A stretch of 7,062 bases of DNA. It comes from Methylococcaceae bacterium NSP1-1 (GTDB lineage Bacteria > Pseudomonadota > Gammaproteobacteria > Methylococcales > Methylomonadaceae). Position numbers and translations under genes: made by a program. Location of the stretch: NCBI GenBank assembly GCA_002256465.1, contig NQJG01000181.1, forward strand, positions 1 through 7,062, written 5' to 3'. The number at the start of each line of letters is the position of its first letter. Positions within the stretch are counted from its first letter, which is position 1. The notes under the pieces were generated by a model that had not been told where the DNA came from, searched no databases, and was given only the letters and a program-made list of their open reading frames with translations. This document shows positions 1 to 6,994 of the stretch, piece by piece.

Positions 1-365
1 ACGAATTCAACACGCCTTATACTTGCGGGTTCTGCGGTGGTTTTGTTTATTGCCTCAAGTACCCTGGTACTTAAATCGGCGCTGCTTACCCCTTCATGAG
101 GTTTCAATCGAATCAGGACATCTTTTGCCGAGCCAAAATTCTGCACAGTGGCATCACCAAAACCATTCTCATCCAAGGTATTACGCAGTACTGTTAAATC
201 GGCCGCTTTTTGATAACCAATCTCTATCAGTGTGCCGCCGGTAAAATCAATACCCATCTTTAAACCGTTTACAGCAAGCGAAGCGATCGAGATAATCGTC
301 AATATTCCTGAAAATATCAGTGCTATATTTCGGTTACCTATAAAATTAATATTTGTTGTCTTCAT
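1..365 (-). CDS. secF: SecF, Sec translocon accessory subunit (N-terminal part, runs off window)
   Basis: SecF pairs with SecD and YajC in the inner membrane and uses the proton motive force to help pull exported proteins out of the SecYEG channel. Only the first 121 codons are present; the frame is open to the left edge, and a full SecF is usually a little over 300 residues. The protein starts MKTTNINFIGNRNIA, has a first membrane helix at about residues 13-33, then the family signature GLKMGIDFTGGTLIEIGY and a periplasmic stretch with GFGDATVQNFG and DVLIRL, ending at RRVEFV at the edge. The ATG at 365 lies 11 nt after the secD stop, so the two genes are surely co-transcribed. I see no damage in this part, unlike secD. 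The upstream purine-rich stretch AAGATTAAAAA is only a weak ribosome binding site. Confidence 0.95.
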   Translation of the reverse strand, partial: MKTTNINFIGNRNIALIFSGILTIISIASLAVNGLKMGIDFTGGTLIEIGYQKAADLTVLRNTLDENGFGDATVQNFGSAKDVLIRLKPHEGVSSADLSTRVLEAINKTTAEPASIRRVEF

Positions 366-942
366 TTTTTAATCTTCTAAATAGATAATTTCTCAACTCT
401 GCGGTTACCGTATATCCAGTTAATAACCATCCGCGTTCCGGTAATTGCCGTAAACATGGATGACAAAATCCCGATAATCAGCGTTACCGCAAAACCTTTT
501 ACAGAACCGGTGCCATAAGCGAATAACACCACAGCTACCACAAGGTTGGTAAAATGGGAGTCAAGGATAGTTGCAAAGGCTTTATCATAGCCGATAAATA
601 TAGCGGATTGCGGTGTGTGGCCATTTTTGAGTTCTTCTTTAATCCGTTCGAAGATTAACACGTTAGCATCAACCGACATACCCACGGTCAGGATGATCCC
701 GGCAATACCTGGCAATGTCAGCGTTGCCTGCAACATCGATAAAATTGCTACAACAATAACCACATTAAACGCCAGCGCCAAGTTGGCAATCATGCCAAAT
801 AGCCGGTAATAAACCGCCATAAATAGCACAACCAAAGCAAAGCCCACTACAAAAGATAACATGCCTTTGTTTATGTTATCTTGCCCAAGGCTTGGCCCTA
901 CGGTACGTTCTTCAACAATTTCAACCGGTGCAGCCAGTGCTC

Positions 943-946
943 CGCA
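943..946 (-). other. Second frame break in secD (about 16 nt missing)
   Basis: On the minus strand the bases read CTT GC GGA GCA CTG. SecD proteins here have EARNLALLLRAGALAAP. EARNLA is read before the break and GALAAP after it in another frame, so the LLLRA part is absent. Eight bases stand where 24 are expected, giving a 16-nt loss. The missing stretch links the periplasmic domain to the second membrane helix. The size is inferred from the family pattern; the frame change itself is directly visible. Confidence 0.8.
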
Positions 947-1305
947 AGATTTCGTGCTTCCTGGGGACTATCCAAGCCGGTTGTTTGAAAGCGTTTACTG
1001 AATACGCCCTGTATCGTTGCCACATTGATAACCTTTTCAACCCTCTCCTTATGGCGCACTTTTTGACCATTGACCATTTTTGTGTCGACTTTATATTCAA
1101 TAAATACTACCGCCATCGGTTTACCGACACTCACCTGGGTTGTTTTAGCCATCTTGGCGGCACCAACCCCATTTAATGAAATATTGACCGAAGGCCTGCC
1201 ATCCTGATCAACGCCGGAAGAAGCATCAACAATTTGATCGCCCGTCACAATGACGCGCCGATCCAATAATATTGGATTACCATTTCTTTCAAAAAACAAT
1301 CGACT

Positions 1306-1316
1306 ACCCACTGCTC
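1306..1316 (-). other. First frame break in secD (about 34 nt missing)
   Basis: The frame ending LEYRLVDVEQ gives way to the frame starting GSRLFFERNGNP at 1308. Relative to E. coli SecD about 12 residues are missing between these blocks, the part that usually ends in GRVP just before GS. The remaining frame arithmetic requires a loss of 3n+1 bases, so 34 nt fits well (37 is also possible). The region lies in the first periplasmic domain. The exact breakpoint is uncertain by a few bases. Confidence 0.75.
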
Positions 1317-2244
1317 AACATCAACAAGACGATACTCCAGGGTAGCTGTCGTACCCAGTATTTCCTTGGCACGAGTAGTATCCTGTACGCCGGGCAATTG
1401 AACCATAATACGATTATCACCTTGCTGCTGAATGACCGGTTCGGCAACCCCTAATTCGTTGACCCGGTTACGCAAAGTAGTCATGTTTTGCGACACGGCA
1501 AATTTCTTGATTTCGCGTACTTCTTTTTCAGAGACTTTTAACCAAACCTGATCTTGAGCTTCCGGCTCGGTAATATCCAGGGTACGAAAATCCTTATCCA
1601 GAAGGGTCAACAGCGCGGGCTTATCCTCCGCCGACTTTAAAGTCACTTTTATAAAACCGTTGTCTTTGGCAACAGACTGATAGCGCATTTTTGCGCTTCT
1701 TAATGCAAGGCGCAGATCTTCGGTATAGCGGTCTTCAGCTTGCCTGACGGCAGCATCCATATCCACTTCCAGCAGAAAATGCACCCCGCCACGCAAGTCC
1801 AAGCCCAAATACATGGCTTGTGCGCCTAGTGCTCGAAGCCAACCGGGTGTTGTAGGGGCCAGATTTAATGCAACTGTGTAGTTGCTGCCCAAGCTATCCC
1901 TGAGTAAATCGGCTATCTTAAGCTGATCGTCAGTATTGTTAAACCGCGCTAAAATGCGCCCATCCTTAAACTCAAAGGCTTTAACAGCAACACCGGTCGC
2001 TTTAATTTCAGACTCGATTCGGCTGGCTTGCTCCTGCCCTAAAGTGATAGCTTGTGTCGATGACACCTGAACAGAGGGATCATCACCGTACAGATTCGGC
2101 AATGAGTAAATAGTCGCGATGAAAAAAACAATCAGGATTAATAGATTTTTCCAAAGTGGATAATGGTTTTGCATGTGTTATTCCAATAATTAAACCGTGC
2201 TCTAGCTTACTCAAGCATTTACTGACCAGCCAGGTGCTATAACA

Positions 2245-2595
2245 TTAAACTTTAACTACTTTTTTAGTTATTGCTTTATAAGTTCCCTTTGGCATCATGC
2301 TTTCAATGCTATGGCGTTGCACTTGAATGAAGGTGTTGTCACAGATTTCAATCTTGACAAAGTTATCATCCAGATCAACGACTTTACCTAAAATCCCTCC
2401 AGAAGTTACCACTTCAGCGCCTTTGGTCATCGCAGCAATCATTTGTTTCTTCTCCTTGGCTCGCTTGGATTGAGGACGCAGAAACAAGAAGTAAAAAAAC
2501 ACCAGGATACCCAGTGGAAACAGCATACCTTCAATACCGGGTTGTTGGGCAGCTGGAGCTGCGGCCGCTAAAGCGTCAGAGATAAAAAAACTCAT
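2245..2595 (-). CDS. yajC: YajC, Sec translocon accessory protein
   Basis: YajC is a small single-helix inner-membrane protein that co-purifies with SecD and SecF. The 116-residue product has a short N-terminus rich in alanine (DALAAAAPAAQQ), one membrane helix at about 22-39 ending in the family hallmark FYFLFLRPQ, a basic stretch RAKEKK, and a soluble domain with EVVTSGGILGKV at about 61-72. Length is normal for the family. I chose the ATG at 2595 because GAGGA sits 5 nt before it; a TTG four codons further upstream would place this ribosome site inside the gene. It lies 40 nt after tgt and 70 nt before secD, the usual gammaproteobacterial order. It appears intact. Confidence 0.96.
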   Translation of the reverse strand: MSFFISDALAAAAPAAQQPGIEGMLFPLGILVFFYFLFLRPQSKRAKEKKQMIAAMTKGAEVVTSGGILGKVVDLDDNFVKIEICDNTFIQVQRHSIESMMPKGTYKAITKKVVKV

Positions 2596-2600
2596 GATGA

Positions 2601-2605
2601 TCCTC
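2601..2605 (-). promoter_or_regulatory. Ribosome binding site deciding the yajC start
   Basis: GAGGA on the minus strand, 5 nt before ATG at 2595. It supports that ATG over the in-frame TTG at 2607. Confidence 0.7.
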
Positions 2606-2635
2606 AATTGTTATAATAATTAAAAAAGTCCGCCA

Positions 2636-3760
<1,125 letters not shown>

Positions 3761-4594
3761 TTACTTACCCGCTTCTTCGGTATAAACCCCAAAACTCATA
3801 ATTCGCTGATAGCGTTTTTCCAAAAGATCATCCATATCTTGATGCATTAGCTCTTCTAAATGACGATTCAATGCTTCTTTTAAATTTAAGGCGGTACTCC
3901 TGAAATTTCGATGACCTCCACCCAATGGCTCTCTGACAACTTCATCCAGAAAACCCTGCTCACGAATACGGTCAGAAGTAATACCCATAGCCTCGGCCGC
4001 TAATTGTGACTTATCTGCGCTTTTCCACAGAATGGAAGCACATCCTTCGGGTGAAATAACGGAATATGTGCTGTATTCCAGCATGATTAAACGGTCGCCC
4101 ACACCAATTGCCAAGGTATCGATTAAACAAATGACGGGGATTTTAAAGCGCTCCGCCATTTTCATGACGCGCAATGCCTTGCGATAACCTTCAGGGCGCG
4201 GCATACCGAAGTTGCGATAAATTTTTTCCTTGGTATCGCGGCCTTTTTGATGACCAATCACCATCACCGGCTGCCCATCAAGACGCGCCAATCCGCACAC
4301 AATGGCCGGATCATCGGCATATGCACGATCACCATGCAGCTCATGGAAATCGGTAAATATATGTTCAACATAATCCAACGTATAGGGTCGCCCCGGATGT
4401 CTGGATAACTGGGAAATCTGCCAGTCAGAAAGATTGCTAAAAATTGACTCAGTCAGTGCCTGGCTTCTATCTTCCAGTTGTTTAAGCGCATCGGAAATAT
4501 TAATTTTATTATCGACCTCCACATGGCGGAGTTCTTTAATTTTCGCTTCTAATTCAGCGATAGGTTGTTCAAAATCGAGAAATTTTAAGTCCAT
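3761..4594 (-). CDS. accA: Acetyl-CoA carboxylase carboxyltransferase subunit alpha, with internal active-site deletion
   Basis: AccA joins AccD as an alpha2-beta2 carboxyltransferase that moves CO2 from biotin on AccB to acetyl-CoA, giving malonyl-CoA for fatty acid synthesis. The protein starts [19 protein letters not shown] as in the family, with [12 protein letters not shown] (65-76), [23 protein letters not shown] (114-124) and [12 protein letters not shown]; the C-terminus has [22 protein letters not shown] and EPLGGGHRN. It is only 277 residues against 319 in E. coli. At residues 160/161 IDT runs straight into LAIGVGD, where E. coli has 45 more residues, including PGAYPG and the glycine-rich GEGGSGGA that helps form the biotin-side oxyanion hole. 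The loss keeps the frame, so a stable but presumably inactive polypeptide is predicted. accA is essential in most bacteria, so I suspect a sequence error. No clear Shine-Dalgarno precedes the ATG. tgt follows after 9 nt. Confidence 0.93.
   Translation of the reverse strand: MDLKFLDFEQPIAELEAKIKELRHVEVDNKINISDALKQLEDRSQALTESIFSNLSDWQISQLSRHPGRPYTLDYVEHIFTDFHELHGDRAYADDPAIVCGLARLDGQPVMVIGHQKGRDTKEKIYRNFGMPRPEGYRKALRVMKMAERFKIPVICLIDTLAIGVGDRLIMLEYSTYSVISPEGCASILWKSADKSQLAAEAMGITSDRIREQGFLDEVVREPLGGGHRNFRSTALNLKEALNRHLEELMHQDMDDLLEKRYQRIMSFGVYTEEAGK
4114..4115 (-). other. Junction of the in-frame accA deletion (about 135 nt missing)
   Basis: ACC (Thr160) at 4117-4115 abuts TTG (Leu161) at 4114-4112. 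In E. coli AccA the same two positions are separated by 45 residues. Adding 45 codons would give about 322 residues, a normal length. The gap is 135 nt if the spacing equals that of E. coli. No obvious repeat is visible in the retained flanks. Confidence 0.85.
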
Positions 4595-4631
4595 GGAGAC
4601 GTGATCTGAGCTATGAAGGTAAAAGGTAGAT

Positions 4632-4660
4632 TTTATAGAATTTCAGCAATTAATTCTAAA
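4632..4660 (-). promoter_or_regulatory. Candidate sigma-70 promoter for accA and the downstream operon
   Basis: On the minus strand, TTTAGA (4660-4655; 4 of 6 consensus positions) lies 17 nt before TATAAA (4637-4632; 5 of 6). Transcription would start near 4625, leaving a leader of about 30 nt before the accA ATG at 4594. The spacing is ideal and the location suits the operon's first gene, but AT-rich DNA gives chance matches. Confidence 0.5.
4636..4658. repeat. 7-bp inverted repeat between the -35 and -10 of the accA promoter
   Basis: TAGAATT (4636-4642) and AATTCTA (4652-4658) are perfect inverted copies separated by 9 nt. They span the spacer of the candidate accA promoter, an arrangement typical of a repressor operator. 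The arms are short and AT-rich, so chance is quite possible. I recognise no known regulator site. Confidence 0.35.
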
Positions 4661-4715
4661 TAAATTCCGTATCTAATCATCATCACCCCCCTTAGGCGCA
4701 TTTTTATAGTACACT

Positions 4716-4744
4716 TTCACACAAGCTGACCGCTCTGCCATAAC
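4716..4744 (+). promoter_or_regulatory. Candidate sigma-70 promoter for queD
   Basis: TTCACA (4716-4721; 5 of 6 consensus positions), a 17-nt spacer, then CATAAC (4739-4744; 4 of 6). The start would be near 4751, with a leader of about 78 nt before the queD ATG. No preQ1 riboswitch pattern is visible in the leader. Confidence 0.4.
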
Positions 4745-4828
4745 AAAGCACAATAACGTTTTTGGAAGTGCAAAACAGCGCACACTCACTTTAACTTGTT
4801 GAAAAGATCGCAACAGCTTCTCTCACTT

Positions 4829-5233
4829 ATGTTTACAATTACCAAAGAAGTTTATTTTTGTTACGGGCATCGATTAATGAATCATCCCGGCAAATGCCGT
4901 AACTTACACGGCCATAGCGTTAAAGCGTCGATTTCAATACAACAGGAACAACTCAATGATCAAGGCATGGTCTGCGATTTTTCTGATATTAGAGACTGCG
5001 TAGAAGCGTACATCGATGACACTCTCGATCATAACTTTCTGCTACACAAGGATGACCCGATTATCCCGATGCTCACGGAAAACAACGAACGTTTCCTTGC
5101 CCTTGAAGAACATCCCACTGCCGAAGTATTAAGTAAAATGATTTATCAATATCTAAAACAAGCTGGTTTTAACGTTGTCCAGGTCGTGTTATGGGAAACG
5201 GCCAGCGCCCATGCCTGCTACCGGGAAAACTGA
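4829..5233 (+). CDS. queD: 6-carboxy-5,6,7,8-tetrahydropterin synthase (QueD/PTPS family)
   Basis: QueD turns 7,8-dihydroneopterin triphosphate into 6-carboxytetrahydropterin, the second step toward preQ0 and queuosine. The 134-residue protein has the PTPS zinc site His14 (CYGHR), His27 and His29 (NLHGHS), the catalytic Cys23 in GKCRNLHGH, the MVCDFSDI block at 47-54, Asp67-His68 (LDHNFLL) of the proton relay, HPTAE at 95-99 and Glu123 in WETASAHACY, which binds the pterin ring. All expected catalytic residues are present. I chose the ATG at 4829 because relatives begin MFTITKE; an in-frame TTG at 4796 would add 11 residues with no family support. Neither start has a good ribosome site. The gene diverges from accA and is followed after 8 nt by the DUF1249 gene, so the two are likely co-transcribed. 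Its pathway partner tgt lies on the other strand past accA. Confidence 0.93.
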   Translation: MFTITKEVYFCYGHRLMNHPGKCRNLHGHSVKASISIQQEQLNDQGMVCDFSDIRDCVEAYIDDTLDHNFLLHKDDPIIPMLTENNERFLALEEHPTAEVLSKMIYQYLKQAGFNVVQVVLWETASAHACYREN

Positions 5234-5241
5234 TACTGACT

Positions 5242-5688
5242 ATGAGCTTTGTTAATCCGGTCAACAAGTCATTCTGCCTGGAACAAATCTGCGAATCCAA
5301 CTACCTAAAATTACTTAAGTTAATCCCGGATTTGCTCACGTTCAAAGAGACAGCCATTGGACTTGCTCCCAACAACACAACACTTCATATTACAGTCATT
5401 GAAAGCACACCCTACACAATGACTGTTGAACTCAGCCATTGTTTCAACAAGAATCTGGATGAATTTCTGGAACCAGCCGTCAAAATACGTATTTACCTGG
5501 ATGCACAACTGGCTGAAGTGTTAAGCGATCACGTCCGCGCAAGCGTAGCGCAAGTATTTAAAAATCCGGGATTGAGCCGGGAAATCATGAATTACAAATG
5601 GCGTTTAAACTATTTTCTGCAAAAGTGGCTGGATCACTGTTTAAAAAAAGACTATCAATTCCGCAGTCAAAATCTTGTAACCCTTTAA
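5242..5688 (+). CDS. DUF1249 family protein (YqiB-like), function unknown
   Basis: The 148-residue soluble protein resembles E. coli YqiB, a DUF1249 member of unknown function. Shared features are the N-terminal pattern CESNYLKLLKLIP (about 17-29), the central VIESTPYT (52-59; YqiB has IVESTRYT), KIRIYLDAQLAEV (81-93; YqiB has VRLYHDAMVAEV) and a C-terminal helix with LNYFLQKWLDHCL (122-134; YqiB has INQFLADWLRYCL). There is no signal peptide or membrane segment. I chose the ATG at 5242, 8 nt after the queD stop, because the family starts near here; an earlier in-frame ATG at 5191 lies inside queD. In E. coli yqiB sits with nudF and cpdA, so the queD neighbour is different. Two hairpins follow the stop. 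Confidence 0.85.
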   Translation: MSFVNPVNKSFCLEQICESNYLKLLKLIPDLLTFKETAIGLAPNNTTLHITVIESTPYTMTVELSHCFNKNLDEFLEPAVKIRIYLDAQLAEVLSDHVRASVAQVFKNPGLSREIMNYKWRLNYFLQKWLDHCLKKDYQFRSQNLVTL

Positions 5689-5711
5689 AAAGCTCGGATG
5701 ATTAGATGTAG

Positions 5712-5763
5712 TCGGGCAACAGTTTATTGTTGCCCGATATTCCGACATTCGATTAATGTCGGA
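5712..5763. terminator. Two tandem perfect hairpins between convergent genes, candidate bidirectional terminator
   Basis: Hairpin 1 has arms TCGGGCAACA (5712-5721) and TGTTGCCCGA (5728-5737), a perfect 10-bp stem with a 6-nt loop. Hairpin 2 has arms TCCGACATT (5741-5749) and AATGTCGGA (5755-5763), a perfect 9-bp stem with a 5-nt loop. Only 3 nt separate them. They lie 24 nt after the DUF1249 stop and 82 nt beyond the stop of the convergent SHOCT gene, the right place for a two-way terminator. Neither has a clear U tract on either strand, so they could instead be an intergenic repeat of the REP type. The remaining 81 nt to the SHOCT gene show nothing I can support. Confidence 0.5.
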
Positions 5764-5844
5764 CATAAACAGCATGCCCGCCTTACAAGTGTGCCGGTGC
5801 ATTGGTGAAGCGGCATTCGATGCGGCCCAAATCACCTCTACAGA

Positions 5845-6222
5845 CTAGGCAAGTGCCTTGGCCTTAAGCCGGGCAAATTCGTCTGCATTGATCGTGCCGG
5901 CGTCGAGCAGCGACTTTGCGTCAGCAATCTGCTCTGCCGGTGATTTTCCGCTCACATGCCGAATATAGGCGTCGGTATCAGACTTGGCGCGCTCGATGGC
6001 CTCACGCTGGCGTCTGGCCATATCCCCGCCGTTGGCAATAATGTAGACGACTGCAGTCAGCATCGGGACAAAAATCAGTCCGATTATCCACAGGGCCTTT
6101 GAAGCGCCTCCCATTTCGGTATTGCGAAATAAGTCGGCAACAATTTGGAACAGCACCAGAAGGTAAGCGACAAAAACGAAGGTTGATAATATTAGCCAGA
6201 TGAAATCCCAAAAATTGCTCAT
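5845..6222 (-). CDS. Small two-helix membrane protein with PLDc_N-like N-terminus and SHOCT tail
   Basis: The 125-residue product has two membrane helices, about 8-28 (LILSTFVFVAYLLVLFQIV) and 44-63 (LWIIGLIFVPMLTAVVYII), separated by the short charged loop DLFRNTEMGGASKA. This resembles the phospholipase D nuclease N-terminal (PLDc_N) membrane region, which is not catalytic. A charged linker (RRQREAIERAKSD) leads to a SHOCT module at about 96-124 (AEQIADAKSLLDAGTINADEFARLKAKAL), a short C-terminal helical motif thought to mediate oligomerisation. The exact function is unknown. I chose the ATG at 6222 (MSNFWDFIW), with AGAGAG about 9 nt upstream; a reading extended to 6303 would add 27 residues that look non-coding. 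Transcription likely starts near 6342. The DUF1269 gene lies upstream on the same strand. Confidence 0.85.
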   Translation of the reverse strand: MSNFWDFIWLILSTFVFVAYLLVLFQIVADLFRNTEMGGASKALWIIGLIFVPMLTAVVYIIANGGDMARRQREAIERAKSDTDAYIRHVSGKSPAEQIADAKSLLDAGTINADEFARLKAKALA

Positions 6223-6317
6223 GATCAAAAACTCTCTAAAAGTAACTAGATGAATGAAACATATCCAACAAAGAAACGACCCGCCGCGACGGGAAAGCTT
6301 CAAGTTAAGTAAGTGGA

Positions 6318-6341
6318 CAAATGTTCTGATTATAACATTTG
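6318..6341. repeat. 8-bp inverted repeat at the SHOCT gene transcription start, possible operator
   Basis: CAAATGTT (6318-6325) and AACATTTG (6334-6341) are perfect inverted copies with an 8-nt spacer. On the minus strand the element begins about 7 nt after the -10 box, at the predicted first transcribed base. It could be a repressor operator or a hairpin protecting the 5' end of the mRNA. A TATAAT at 6334-6329 lies within it but has no good -35 of its own. Confidence 0.5.
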
Positions 6342-6348
6342 AACAAAC

Positions 6349-6377
6349 CTTATATTATGTACCATGCAGATTGTCAA
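6349..6377 (-). promoter_or_regulatory. Strong sigma-70 promoter for the SHOCT gene
   Basis: TTGACA (6377-6372) matches the -35 consensus at all six positions. After 17 nt comes TATAAG (6354-6349), 5 of 6 for the -10. The start should be near 6342, giving a leader of about 120 nt before the ATG at 6222. The leader contains a small GC-rich inverted repeat at 6280-6293 (CCCG/CGGG arms). The promoter begins only 8 nt after the DUF1269 stop, so the SHOCT gene has its own transcription. Confidence 0.7.
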
Positions 6378-6384
6378 TCCGCTA

Positions 6385-6873
6385 TTACCCGTTCAAGGCA
6401 GCCTGGACTTTAGCTTCGTCTTCATTGGAAAGGTTCGTTTTGAGAATATTTCCGCCAGTACCTTTTAACTCCTCAAGCACTTTGTCGGGTGCGGGTGTTT
6501 GATTTCGTATTAGAACAAAAAGCGACGAAGTGCCGGGGGTCATAGTGGCGCCGAGTTCTCTCATAAAATTGTCATCGATACCGAAGTCCGAGAGAGCGCC
6601 AGAAACTGCGCCCGCTGATGCGCCAACGACCATACCCAGTAGTGGATTCAGGAATAACAAACCAATCAGGCCTCCCCAAAAACCTCCACTTACCGCGCCA
6701 TTGGACGCAAGGCTGAATGCTTGATGTAATTTGACTTTTCCCTTTTCATCCTTGACGACAACAACCGCATCTTCCAGGTCCAGCAAATAATCTCGTTGTA
6801 GTTTCCACAACTGGAGACGAACTTCCTCTGCTTTATAAATGTCATCGTAACCGACTACTACTAATGTACTCAT
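6385..6873 (-). CDS. DUF1269 family membrane protein (COG4803-like), function unknown
   Basis: The 162-residue protein has the DUF1269 layout. An N-terminal alpha/beta part starts MSTLVVVGYDDIYKAEEVR and continues through VVVVKDEKGKVKLHQAF. A glycine-rich hydrophobic hairpin lies at about 58-96 (GAVSGGFWGGLIGLLFL, then GMVVGASAGAVSGALSD), which looks like a glycine zipper inserted in the membrane. The C-terminal part has FMRELGATMTPGTSSLFVLI and ends in a helical tail. Its biochemical role is not known; members are often found near other small envelope or stress genes, which fits the SHOCT neighbour. The ATG at 6873 is supported by AAGGA 6 nt upstream (6884-6880). Length is normal and nothing looks broken. 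Confidence 0.88.
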   Translation of the reverse strand: MSTLVVVGYDDIYKAEEVRLQLWKLQRDYLLDLEDAVVVVKDEKGKVKLHQAFSLASNGAVSGGFWGGLIGLLFLNPLLGMVVGASAGAVSGALSDFGIDDNFMRELGATMTPGTSSLFVLIRNQTPAPDKVLEELKGTGGNILKTNLSNEDEAKVQAALNG

Positions 6874-6936
6874 AATTTTTCCTTATATGGTTAGTTGTTT
6901 AGTTGCTATTGCGAGCGGAACGCCCACTTATCTATA

Positions 6937-6965
6937 AGGCCGTCCCCTTAATATGATGACAGCCT
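6937..6965. repeat. Imperfect 8-bp inverted repeat upstream of the DUF1269 gene
   Basis: AGGCCGTC (6937-6944) and GACAGCCT (6958-6965) are inverted copies with one mismatch that allows a G-U pair in RNA, separated by 13 nt. On the plus strand the second arm is followed by an AT-rich stretch and then nine T residues (6975-6983), like a rho-independent terminator, but no plus-strand gene precedes it. It may instead be an operator next to the -10 box of the DUF1269 promoter. Confidence 0.35.
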
Positions 6966-6994
6966 TTATATAACTTTTTTTTTCTTACATTCAA
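6965..6994 (-). promoter_or_regulatory. Candidate promoter for the DUF1269 gene
   Basis: On the minus strand TTGAAT (6994-6989; 4 of 6 consensus positions) precedes TATAAA (6970-6965; 5 of 6) by 18 nt, with an A tract in the spacer. TATATA (6972-6967) at 16 nt is an alternative -10. The leader would be about 85 nt. AT-rich context lowers confidence. The rest of 6995-7062 shows no gene. Confidence 0.35.

Larger units (their letters stand above)
377..2174 (-). pseudogene. secD: SecD, Sec translocon accessory subunit, broken by two frameshifting losses
   Basis: SecD is a six-helix inner-membrane protein with a large periplasmic domain that, with SecF, drives late steps of Sec export. The start ATG at 2174 (MQNHYPLWKN) has GGAA upstream at good spacing. 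Frame 1 reads as SecD for about 288 residues: helix 1 at about 10-28, LGLDLRGGVHF at 123-133, then LRNRVNELGVAEP and LPGVQDTTRAKEILG, up to LEYRLVDVEQ. It then goes off-family and stops at 1245. SecD resumes in another frame at 1308 (GSRLFFERNGNPILL) and reads to EARNLA near 943, where it shifts again. The third frame ([20 protein letters not shown], then the helical domain with [15 protein letters not shown]) runs to the TAG at 377. Losses of about 34 nt and 16 nt would restore a protein of about 615 residues, the length of E. coli SecD. As given, no full SecD can be made. secF follows after 11 nt. Confidence 0.93.

Noticed and set aside
892..1176. Plus-strand ORF of 94 codons opposite secD
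   Set aside because: It is a shadow of the SecD reading on the other strand; composition and lack of recognisable motifs argue against a gene.
377..2174. Programmed frameshifting in secD
   Set aside because: Both breaks also lack conserved residues, which recoding would not remove, and no slippery heptamer with the right geometry is evident at either junction.
2175..2244. Terminator or attenuator in the yajC-secD gap
   Set aside because: Only 4-bp stems can be drawn and there is no U tract.
4796..4828. Longer QueD starting at TTG 4796
   Set aside because: The extra 11 residues have no family support and no ribosome binding site; relatives start at MFTITKE.
4680..4828. preQ1 riboswitch upstream of queD
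   Set aside because: I looked for the short preQ1 aptamer pattern (stem, C-rich loop and A-rich tail) and did not find it.
5641..5835. Minus-strand ORF of 64 codons over the end of the DUF1249 gene and the hairpins
   Set aside because: It crosses a well-supported plus-strand gene end and two perfect hairpins, has no ribosome site and looks like no known protein.
6254..6502. Plus-strand ORF of 82 codons
   Set aside because: It overlaps the strong minus-strand promoter and the end of the DUF1269 gene and shows no protein-like features.
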